DNA of 64,000 bases from Pararhodobacter sp. CCB-MM2 (GTDB lineage: Bacteria; Pseudomonadota; Alphaproteobacteria; Rhodobacterales; Rhodobacteraceae): the NCBI RefSeq assembly GCF_001691415.1, contig NZ_LRRR01000004.1, positions 186,001 through 250,000 on the forward strand, written 5' to 3'. The notes under the pieces were generated by a model that was not told the DNA's origin, searched no databases, and saw nothing but the letters and a program-made list of their open reading frames with translations. Shown here in pieces: positions 1 to 7,188 of the stretch. A program made the position numbers and the translations under genes. Numbering within the stretch: position 1 is the first letter of the stretch; every line of letters starts with the position of its first letter.

Positions 1-30
1 GAGTTTCACTCTGCCGGAAATACTCACCTT

Positions 31-1152
31 CTAATCCAGCGTCCGCCGGAAGCGCAGCAACGCCCCCAGCGCGAAGACCAGAACGAAGATGCCCAAGGCG
101 GCGAGCGAATCCGAGACCTCGGCCGCCGTCGCGCCCTTCAGCATCACCGACCGGATCAGCCGCAGGAAATGCGTGAGCGGGAAGATCTCGCCCAGCATCT
201 GCGCCCAGTCCGGCATGCCGCGATAGGGGAACATGAAGCCCGAGAGCAGCAGCGACGGCAGGAAGAAGAAGAAGGTCACCTGCATCGCCTGCATCTGCGT
301 GCGCGAGATGGTCGAGATCAAGTAGCCGAGGATCACCAGCGCCAGCACGAAGATGAACACGCCGCCGAGGATCAGGCCCAGAGAGCCGACGAAAGGCACG
401 CCGAACATCGCCTTCGCCGCGACCAGCACCACCGTCACCTGCACCGCGCCGACGGCGAGGTAAGGCATGACCTTGCCTAGCATGATCTCCAGAGGTGTCG
501 CGGGCATCGACAGCAGGTTTTCCATCGTCCCGCGCTCGGTCTCGCGGGTCAGGGCCATGGCGGTCATCATCACCATCGTCAGCTGCAGGATCACCCCCAG
601 CAGGGCGGGCACGATGTTGTATTGCGTGATGCCCTCGGGGTTGTAGCGGCGGTGTACGACGATTTCGACGGGGGCCTGCGGGGCCTGCGTCCCGGCTTCG
701 CGCGCAAGGGCCGAGGCGGCGACGGTCGAGAGGGTGGAAATCGCGCCAGAGGCGACCGAAGGGTCGGTGGCATCGGCCTCGATCAACAGCTGCGCTTGGT
801 CGCCGCGCTCGATCCGGCGGCCGAAATCCGAGGGAACGGTGACGACGAAGCTGACATCGCCGCGCGCGATCATCACCTCGGCCTCGCCCGCCGTCGCATC
901 GGGGGCGATGAAGCGGTAATAGCCGGTGAGTTCCAAGGCCGAGACCATGGCGCGGGTGAAGCGGTCCTGCGTGGGGGCGACCAGTGCGGCGGGCAGGCCC
1001 TTGGGGTCGGTGTTGATGGCAAAACCGAACAGCACCAGCTGCAGCAGCGGCACGGCCAGCATCATGGCGAAGGTCAGTCGGTCGCGCCGCATCTGGATCG
1101 ATTCCTTCAGCAGCAGGGCCTTCAGCCGCCCAAGGGAAAACCCGCCCCTCAT
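31..1152 (-). CDS. ABC-2 type transporter permease (exporter)
   Basis: Inner-membrane permease of an ABC exporter, 373 aa. It has one N-terminal membrane helix (about residues 28-48), a long periplasmic domain, then a block of about five helices from residue 180 onward, the ABC2_membrane_3 layout of YhhJ/YbhS/YbhR proteins. The typical ERGTMENLL stretch follows the second helix. The start is the ATG at 1150-1152, which overlaps the ATPase stop as ATGA; a longer frame to 1230 exists but would lie inside the ATPase gene. It is the last gene of an adaptor-ATPase-permease operon and probably pairs with the ATPase to move a drug, lipid or other hydrophobic compound outward. The substrate cannot be told from sequence. 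Only one permease gene is visible here; related systems often have two, and a second may lie beyond the window start. Confidence 0.9.
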   Translation of the reverse strand: MRGGFSLGRLKALLLKESIQMRRDRLTFAMMLAVPLLQLVLFGFAINTDPKGLPAALVAPTQDRFTRAMVSALELTGYYRFIAPDATAGEAEVMIARGDVSFVVTVPSDFGRRIERGDQAQLLIEADATDPSVASGAISTLSTVAASALAREAGTQAPQAPVEIVVHRRYNPEGITQYNIVPALLGVILQLTMVMMTAMALTRETERGTMENLLSMPATPLEIMLGKVMPYLAVGAVQVTVVLVAAKAMFGVPFVGSLGLILGGVFIFVLALVILGYLISTISRTQMQAMQVTFFFFLPSLLLSGFMFPYRGMPDWAQMLGEIFPLTHFLRLIRSVMLKGATAAEVSDSLAALGIFVLVFALGALLRFRRTLD

Positions 1153-2072
1153 GCCATATTGTCCGTGCTGGCGCCCATCAGCTGGATGAACACATCCTCG
1201 AGCGAGGTCTCGGCGGGTTCGGCGCGGCAATCGGTCTCCTCGGCCACCCTGGCGACCGTCGCGTTCAGCGCCGCGCCGTCCTTGCCGACCACGTGCAGCG
1301 TCGCGCCGAAAGGGGCGACCTGATCGACGCCCGGCGCCCCGCGCAGGCGTTTCGCCGCCTCGCCGCCGCCGGGGCCGGTCAGCACCATCGTCGTCAGCCC
1401 CGCATCACGCACCACCTCGGCCACAGTGCCCTGCGCGATCAGATGGCCGTAGCTGATATAGGCGATGCGGTGGCAGCGCTCGGCCTCGTCCATGTAATGC
1501 GTGGACACCAGCACCGTGAGGCCGCCATGCGCCAGCCGGTGGATCTCGTCCCAGAATTCGCGCCGCGCCTTGGGGTCGACGCCGGCCGTGGGCTCGTCGA
1601 GCATCAGGAGGTCCGGCTTGTGCATGACGCAGGCCGCCAGCGCCAACCGCTGCTTCCAGCCGCCCGAGAGTGACCCCGCCAGCTGCCCCTTGCGCGAGGT
1701 GAGCCCAAGGTCCTCCAGCGTCTCGGCCACGACCTTGCGGATCGGCTTCATGCCATAGAGACCGGCGACGAAGCGCAGGTTCTCCTCGATCGTCAGATCC
1801 TCGTAGAACGAGAATTTCTGCGTCATGTAGCCGACGCGCCGCTTGATCGCCCCGCGCTCGCGCCGGATGTCGAGGCCCAGCACGCGGCCCTCGCCCTCGT
1901 CGGGCTCCAGAAGGCCGCACATCATGCGGATCGTCGTCGTCTTGCCCGAGCCGTTGGGGCCGAGGAAGCCCATGATCTCGCCCTTCGCGACCTCCAGCGT
2001 GACCTTGTCGACCACCTTCCGCTCGCCAAAGCGTTTGGTCAGATCGGTGACCGAGATCGCGGCTTCGCTCAT
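1149..2072 (-). CDS. ABC exporter ATP-binding protein
   Basis: Cytoplasmic ATPase that powers the neighbouring ABC-2 permease, 307 aa. Walker A GPNGSGKTT is at residues 38-46, the signature is LSGGWKQRLALA, and Walker B is LLMLDEPTAGVDP followed by a switch His in STHYMDEAERC. The C-terminal 90 residues are the small alpha/beta extension seen in CcmA/YbhF-like drug-export ATPases. YbhF itself carries two ATPase halves; this protein has one. It overlaps both neighbours by four bases, so translation is probably coupled through the three-gene operon. Confidence 0.93.
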   Translation of the reverse strand: MSEAAISVTDLTKRFGERKVVDKVTLEVAKGEIMGFLGPNGSGKTTTIRMMCGLLEPDEGEGRVLGLDIRRERGAIKRRVGYMTQKFSFYEDLTIEENLRFVAGLYGMKPIRKVVAETLEDLGLTSRKGQLAGSLSGGWKQRLALAACVMHKPDLLMLDEPTAGVDPKARREFWDEIHRLAHGGLTVLVSTHYMDEAERCHRIAYISYGHLIAQGTVAEVVRDAGLTTMVLTGPGGGEAAKRLRGAPGVDQVAPFGATLHVVGKDGAALNATVARVAEETDCRAEPAETSLEDVFIQLMGASTDNMA

Positions 2073-3028
2073 TCGGTGCCGTCCGGCAGGGCCACATCGA
2101 CGATCTGGCCGGGGTGCAGATGGCTACCATCGGGGCCGGGCAGGGGCGCGGCCTCGATCAGATAGACCAGCGTCTGGCGGTTCTGCAGCGAATAGATGAC
2201 GGGCGGGGTGAACTCGGGCTCATCCGAGATATAGGTGATCCGCGCCTGCAGGCCGGGGGCGCAGCCGTCGCAATTGACGCTGAGCGCATCGCCGACCGAA
2301 ATGGCGGCGACGCTGCTTTCCGGCACATAGAGCCGCAGCTTCACCGCATCCTCGCCCAGAACCGAGAGGACGGGGGCCGAGGGGCCAGCGATCTCGCCGG
2401 GCTGGCGGATTACGTCGACCACGGTGACCGGATGGGGCAGCGAGAGGACCCGCTGGTCGAGCTGCCATTGCGCCCGCTCCTGCGCGGCCTCGGCGGCTTG
2501 GACGGCGGCTTCGGCCCCGACGATGGCCTGCGGGCGGGCGGGCAGGCGGGCGACCGCGAGCTGCGCCTCGATCTGCGCGACGGCGGCTTCGGCCACGCGC
2601 ACGGCGGTCTCGGCATCGTCCAGTTGCGCGTCCGGCACGACGCCGCGCTCGGCCAAACCGCGCACCCGGTCGCGCTGGTGCTGCGCCTCGTCGCGCTGGG
2701 CCTCGGCCGAGACGAGATTGGCCTCGATCACCCGGATTTCCTCAGGGCGCGCGCCTTCGGTCAGGTTCTCCAGCGCGGCGCGGGCCTGTGCCACGGCGGC
2801 TTGTGCCTCGGCCAGGGCGATCTCGGCGTCGCGGGTCTCCATCCGGGCCAGCACGGCGCCCGCTTCGACCCGGTCCCCGCGCGCGACCTCAAGGGCTGCA
2901 ATCTGCGCGGATTGGACGGGGGCGACGAGGGTGTAGATTCCCTCGACATAGCCGGTAGCAAAGGGGGCGGGCGGCGCGCAGAGGGCGAACAGCGAGGCCG
3001 CAAGCGGCAGGGAACATAGGAAGCTCAT
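2069..3028 (-). CDS. HlyD-family periplasmic adaptor protein
   Basis: Membrane-fusion (adaptor) subunit that links the inner-membrane ABC exporter to an outer-membrane channel, 319 aa. It opens with a hydrophobic signal segment (residues 1-25), then a split lipoyl-like domain (VAPVQSAQIAALEVARGDRV), a long Ala/Glu/Arg coiled-coil hairpin (about 70-185) and a beta-barrel region with the return lipoyl half. This matches YbhG/YhiI adaptors. The start is the ATG at 3026-3028 with AAGG about seven bases upstream; the frame continues to 3136 but the extension has no signal-peptide sense. It is the promoter-proximal gene of the exporter operon and diverges from the PAS gene. No outer-membrane channel gene is next to it. 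Confidence 0.88.
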   Translation of the reverse strand: MSFLCSLPLAASLFALCAPPAPFATGYVEGIYTLVAPVQSAQIAALEVARGDRVEAGAVLARMETRDAEIALAEAQAAVAQARAALENLTEGARPEEIRVIEANLVSAEAQRDEAQHQRDRVRGLAERGVVPDAQLDDAETAVRVAEAAVAQIEAQLAVARLPARPQAIVGAEAAVQAAEAAQERAQWQLDQRVLSLPHPVTVVDVIRQPGEIAGPSAPVLSVLGEDAVKLRLYVPESSVAAISVGDALSVNCDGCAPGLQARITYISDEPEFTPPVIYSLQNRQTLVYLIEAAPLPGPDGSHLHPGQIVDVALPDGTE

Positions 3029-3206
3029 GAGCGCGCCTTTCGTCTGTGCCGATCCTGCGCCAAGGGCGATGCCGGGGCAAGAGCGCGGACGCGCGGCATG
3101 TCGCTGCAGGGAAACAAGCTTTGCCGATCGCTGCAATAAATGCTTCCGTTTGGAATGTTCTGGGGCGTATAAAATCGCCGAAAATTTCGATCAGGCGGAG
3201 GACATC

Positions 3207-3830
3207 GTGATTCTCGCTCAGGAAACGCTGGGGGCATCGGCCCTGTCGACGGTCGTTGGATATCTGGCGCAGCGGACCAATGTCTGCGCCAAGGTCATCG
3301 ACCGCGAGGGGCGGGTCGTCGCCGTCAACCGCCGCGGTCTGGAATTGCTCGAGGCCGAGGCCGATGATGTCTGCGGCGAGGTCTGGGCGCAGTTCTGGAC
3401 GGGCGACGAGCAGGCCACAGCCGCGGGTGCGGTCGAATGCGCCTTCGCGGGTAAACCGAACGAATTCGTGGGCACCTTCCGCAGCAACGGTCGCCTCAGC
3501 GCGTGGGAGGTTGAGTGCCTGCCGTTGGAATGGGAGAAGGGTGCGGTGTCGAAGGTGTTGGTCCTGTCGTCCCGCATGGCCGAACCGATCGAAGCGACCG
3601 AAGCCGCGTTGGCCACCCATCCGCAGGCCGAACTTCTGGCCAAGCTCAGCGAGACGCTGCACGCGATGACCAATGTCTCGACGGTTTCGACCAGCGGCGC
3701 CAACCTGTTGCGCCGGGGCGTCGACGGGGACCGGGCGAAGATCCTTGCCGATGCGCTGGAAGATGCGGGACGCCGGGCCTCGGCCGCGATCCAGGAGCTG
3801 GGTGAGCTGCTGAACCGCCGGCCGAGCTGA
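3207..3830 (+). CDS. PAS-domain signalling protein without a kinase domain
   Basis: A 207-aa soluble protein with one PAS-like sensory domain in the middle (VCAKVIDREGRVVAVNRRGLELL onward, about residues 25-130). The C-terminal helix pair (LSETLHAMTNV..., ending QELGELLNR) looks like a degenerate dimerisation helix of a histidine kinase; there is no ATPase domain. The start chosen is GTG at 3207, because GCGGAGG sits six bases upstream; the open frame extends to 3027 but that part is arginine/cysteine-rich and overlaps the divergent adaptor start. It converges on bphP with 24 bases between stops. A role in the phytochrome or stress pathway is inferred only from position. I do not recognise an ortholog name. 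Confidence 0.75.
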   Translation: MILAQETLGASALSTVVGYLAQRTNVCAKVIDREGRVVAVNRRGLELLEAEADDVCGEVWAQFWTGDEQATAAGAVECAFAGKPNEFVGTFRSNGRLSAWEVECLPLEWEKGAVSKVLVLSSRMAEPIEATEAALATHPQAELLAKLSETLHAMTNVSTVSTSGANLLRRGVDGDRAKILADALEDAGRRASAAIQELGELLNRRPS

Positions 3831-3854
3831 ACTCAGCCAGCGGCCCCGCAACCG

Positions 3855-6416
3855 TCAGGGTTTCAGCAGCTTTGCCAAGCCCTTGGACAGGGTTTCGATG
3901 GTGAAGGGCTTCTGGATCACCGGGGCCGAAGGGAAGCGCGACAGCTGATCCCCCTCACCGGCATAGCCCGAGGCCAGCACGAAGGGCACGCCCTGCGCCG
4001 CCAGAACCTGCGCCACCGGCAGGCTGGTCTCCGCCCCGAGGTTCACGTCCAGCACCGCCAGTTTCAACGGATGCGATTCCGCGATCCGCAGCGCCTCGGC
4101 CACCGAGCCTGCGACATGCACCTTGTCGGCGCCGAGCGTCTCCAGGATGTCGGCGGCGTCCATGGCGATGATCATGTTGTCCTCGACCACCAAGGCCGTG
4201 CCCGACAGGCTGGGCGCGGGCGCCGCCAGCTGCACGCCTGCGGGTTCGGGCGCCGGCTCGTCCGGGGCGAGGGTGATGAACCGCTCGGGCAGGGCGAAGT
4301 CCGCGACAAGGCCGGTGACGGCGAAGCGGATGTCGGCGGTGCCCTTCAGCTCGAACGGCACCGATTTCTCGATGATCGTGGTGCCGAAGCCCCGACGCTC
4401 GGGCGCGCGGACCGGCGGGCCGCCGGCCTCTGCCCAGCGCAGCCGGGTGATGCCGTCGGGGCGATGATCGATGGTCACCTCAACCCGGCCGGCAGGCACC
4501 GAGAGCGCGCCATATTTAACCGAGTTCGTCACCAGTTCGTGGAACACCAGCGCCATGGTCGAGAAGGCCTCAGGCGCCAGAAGGATGCGCGGGCCTTCGA
4601 TGCTGACGCGGTGGCTTTCGCCGGCGATATAGGCGTCCAACTCCTTGTTCAGCAGCGCCCGGAACGGCACTGGCGACCATTCGGTCGAGGTCAGCTGATC
4701 ATGCGCCTGTGCCAGCGCGTGGATGCGGCCATCGACGGCGGCGGTGAAATCCTCGATCGAGTTGGCCGAGCGTTTCGACTGCCCAACCAGCGAGCGGATC
4801 AGGCCCAGCACGTTGCGCACGCGGTGGTTCAGCTCGGCGATCAACAGCTCTTGCTGGTCCTGCGCACGCTTGCGCTCGGCATTCACCTCGTCCGAGAGCT
4901 TCAGCACGACTTCCAGCAGGGTCACGCGGATCGCCTCGGCGGCGCGCAGGGCGGTGGCCGACCATTGCTCGGACCGAGCGCCGACATCTTCCTTCCAGAT
5001 CTCGAAGCTCTTGCGCGGGGTGAGGCGCGCGCCGTGCTGGCCCACTTCGACGGGTTTGTTGGGATTGCCGGCCCAGTTGACCTGCCGCACGACCTCGGTG
5101 CGGAACAGCACGATGTAGTCCCGCGGCGTGCGCGAGATCGGGATGGCGAGAATCCCCGCACAGGTCTCAGTCGCGTCGGCCATCGACGGCAGGCGCAGCG
5201 AGAGATGGTCGGTCGCATAGACCCGGCTGGCCGCGGCGGTGTTGAGGAACCGCGCGATGGTCTGGAACTGCGCCTTGGTCGGCGCAGCCCCGCGGGTGCT
5301 GTATTCGCCGTCCGAATACAGCGCGATGCCGTCATGCGGCACGACCTTGCCGATTTCCTCGGCGATGGTGGGGAAGACGGTGTCCAGCGACTCGCCCGAG
5401 GACAGGCGCACCATCAGGCGGTCATGCAGGCGCTGGGCGCGGCCGGCGGCGTCCGAGGTTTCCTTGGCCTCCTGCCGTTCGATCTCGTAGGCGAAGAACT
5501 GGGCCAGAAGCTCGATGGCGGTGCGGCGCTCGTAGTCGATGTACAACGGCGCGCGGTGGTGGCAGGCGAACAGGCCCCACAGCTCGCCCCGGTGCATGAT
5601 CGACACCGACATCGACGCCCGGACCTTCATGTTGCGCAGGTATTCAAGGTGAATGGGCGAGACCGCGCGGGTCACGGCCATCGACAGATCCAGCGGCGTG
5701 CCCTCGGGACTGACCTGCGGCTGGATCGGCGAGACGTGGTCATCCACATCCTTGATCAGCCGCAAGAGGCTGCGCTTGTACAGCTCGCGCGCCTGACGGG
5801 GGATGTCCGAGGCGGGGAAATGCATCCCCATGTAGGTCTCGGTATCCTCGGCGTCCTTGGCTTCGGCGATGACGGTGCCGTCGCCTTCCGGGCCGAAGCG
5901 GTAGACCATCACCCGGTCGAAGCCGGTGAGCGCGCGCAATTGTTCGGCCGCGGCATGGGCCGAGGTCAAGGTATCGCGCTGGATCGAAACCCGGCGCAGC
6001 ATCGGCTGGATCAGCGCCAGCTCGTCATGGCCATTGCCGCGCAGCTTGGGTTCGAATTCGAAGACGAAGCTGTGGCCGGATTGGTGGCTGGAGAGGTCGA
6101 ACAACCGTCCATCGCCGAACAGGTCATAGCCAAAGGCGCGCACGACGCTGTTCTCGTGCGAGGCAGTGCCGATCGCGTCGCGCAGCCGGTGCATCGCGGC
6201 GCGGGGCAGGAACAGCGACAGCGGCTGGCCGATCATCTCGGCCGCGGGCAGGCCCAGCAGTTTGTCAGCATTCTCGGACACATGCTGGACGATCCAGTCG
6301 GCCGAGATGGCGATCAGAGTGCCGAAGCTTTGGACATTGCCCAAAAGGTGGATCGGCTCGCGGTCGCAATTGGTCAGATCAACGGGGACGTCGGTCGGGA
6401 TAAAGGCGTCGGCCAT
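3855..6416 (-). CDS. bphP: Bacteriophytochrome HWE histidine kinase fused to a response-regulator domain
   Basis: Red/far-red photoreceptor kinase, 853 aa, that binds biliverdin. Order of domains: PAS with the chromophore Cys at residue 17; GAF with the PASDIP motif at 201-206 and the conserved His at 256; PHY (about 320-510) with the tongue motif PRKSF at 467-471; HWE-type kinase with phospho-acceptor His531 (NHRVRN), HELVTN at 626-631 and WAEAGGP around 661; and a C-terminal receiver with Asp790 and Lys836. HELxTN and WxE are HWE-family hallmarks. The gene follows bphO with a one-base TGATG overlap, so the pigment-making enzyme and apoprotein are made together. HWE kinases often feed the alphaproteobacterial general stress response; here that fits the EcfG-like promoter upstream of bphO. 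The output partner is not in the window. Confidence 0.95.
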   Translation of the reverse strand: MADAFIPTDVPVDLTNCDREPIHLLGNVQSFGTLIAISADWIVQHVSENADKLLGLPAAEMIGQPLSLFLPRAAMHRLRDAIGTASHENSVVRAFGYDLFGDGRLFDLSSHQSGHSFVFEFEPKLRGNGHDELALIQPMLRRVSIQRDTLTSAHAAAEQLRALTGFDRVMVYRFGPEGDGTVIAEAKDAEDTETYMGMHFPASDIPRQARELYKRSLLRLIKDVDDHVSPIQPQVSPEGTPLDLSMAVTRAVSPIHLEYLRNMKVRASMSVSIMHRGELWGLFACHHRAPLYIDYERRTAIELLAQFFAYEIERQEAKETSDAAGRAQRLHDRLMVRLSSGESLDTVFPTIAEEIGKVVPHDGIALYSDGEYSTRGAAPTKAQFQTIARFLNTAAASRVYATDHLSLRLPSMADATETCAGILAIPISRTPRDYIVLFRTEVVRQVNWAGNPNKPVEVGQHGARLTPRKSFEIWKEDVGARSEQWSATALRAAEAIRVTLLEVVLKLSDEVNAERKRAQDQQELLIAELNHRVRNVLGLIRSLVGQSKRSANSIEDFTAAVDGRIHALAQAHDQLTSTEWSPVPFRALLNKELDAYIAGESHRVSIEGPRILLAPEAFSTMALVFHELVTNSVKYGALSVPAGRVEVTIDHRPDGITRLRWAEAGGPPVRAPERRGFGTTIIEKSVPFELKGTADIRFAVTGLVADFALPERFITLAPDEPAPEPAGVQLAAPAPSLSGTALVVEDNMIIAMDAADILETLGADKVHVAGSVAEALRIAESHPLKLAVLDVNLGAETSLPVAQVLAAQGVPFVLASGYAGEGDQLSRFPSAPVIQKPFTIETLSKGLAKLLKP

Positions 6417-7039
6417 CAGGAGGCTGCCTGCACCGGCAGCGCGGCCTCAGTCTCGGCCTCGGTGGGGAAGGGCTGGCCCAGCACCTCGTCTGCGGCAGCG
6501 AGGAACACCGAGAAAGCGTCACGCGCATCGCGCAGGATGCTGTGGGCCTGCGCCTCGTCGGGGTCGATACTCCGCATGCGTTCACAGAAGGCGCGCCAGG
6601 CGGCCATATCGGGCTCAAGGCCGAAGGGGCCGGTCTGTTGATCCTCGGGCAGGGCGCGCCGCATCATCGCGTTGCCCATCTGCGCGCCCAAGGTGACATA
6701 GGCCACGGCATCGGGGTGCAGGCAGGCGACGGGCGTGGGGTTGCACAGCTCGGGCTCGACGCCGCATTCGGCCTCCAGCACGTCGATCTGCCGGTGCAGG
6801 ACGGCGCTGCCTTCGGCGGCGTCACCGGCACAGGCGGCGCGCAGGCTGCGGAAGCCCAGCAGCTGGATGCGGCAGAACTCGGCGCGGCGTTCCGGTTTGA
6901 GGAGGTTCAGGGCCGAGAGGCGGGCGTCGAGGGCTTGGTGTCTCTCGTCGGTGCTGTGCTTGAGGGCGTCACGCAGGGTGGTGGGCCGGGGGCGCGGAGC
7001 GTTCCGCGGCGCGGCGAGGTCTTCTTGCTTGTCCAGCAC
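6416..7039 (-). CDS. bphO: Biliverdin-producing heme oxygenase (bacteriophytochrome type)
   Basis: Cytoplasmic enzyme that opens heme to biliverdin, CO and iron, supplying the chromophore for BphP; 207 aa, normal for bacterial BphO. The proximal heme His is in LKHSTDERHQALD near residue 28, and the flexible distal helix shows GAQMGNAM. The start is GTG at 7037-7039; no nearby in-frame ATG is a better choice, and the ribosome site is weak (AGGA 11 bases upstream). The first gene of a two-gene operon with bphP, read from the EcfG-like promoter at 7111-7135. Confidence 0.9.
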   Translation of the reverse strand: MLDKQEDLAAPRNAPRPRPTTLRDALKHSTDERHQALDARLSALNLLKPERRAEFCRIQLLGFRSLRAACAGDAAEGSAVLHRQIDVLEAECGVEPELCNPTPVACLHPDAVAYVTLGAQMGNAMMRRALPEDQQTGPFGLEPDMAAWRAFCERMRSIDPDEAQAHSILRDARDAFSVFLAAADEVLGQPFPTEAETEAALPVQAAS

Positions 7040-7110
7040 GTCGTTCGCAATCCTGTTGTCGTCTTGGCGTCATCGACGAGGCGGGGCCAAGGCGAGCGCA
7101 TTGCGAGGGA

Positions 7111-7135
7111 AACGCCGGGTGCGGCGGAAAGTTCC
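7111..7135 (-). promoter_or_regulatory. EcfG (general stress sigma) type promoter for bphO-bphP
   Basis: On the minus strand there is GGAAC, 16 bases, then CGTT. This is exactly the published consensus for alphaproteobacterial EcfG promoters (GGAAC-N16/17-CGTT). The element ends about 70 bases before the bphO start codon, a suitable distance. Seen directly; use by EcfG is inferred. Confidence 0.65.
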
Positions 7136-7188
7136 GTTGAGCGGACGATATTTTCGCGCTGGGCAAGGTCCCGTCTGTTCCGTTGCTT

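Noticed and set aside
3027..3206. N-terminal extension of the PAS protein
   Set aside because: The extension is Arg/Cys-rich and overlaps the divergent adaptor start; the GTG at 3207 has a good ribosome site.
4071..6641. An 856-codon open frame on the plus strand, antisense to bphP
   Set aside because: It mirrors the bphP/bphO genes, has no recognisable domain and a shadow-type composition (Arg/Gly/Asp/His-rich). Long antisense frames are expected in GC-rich DNA.
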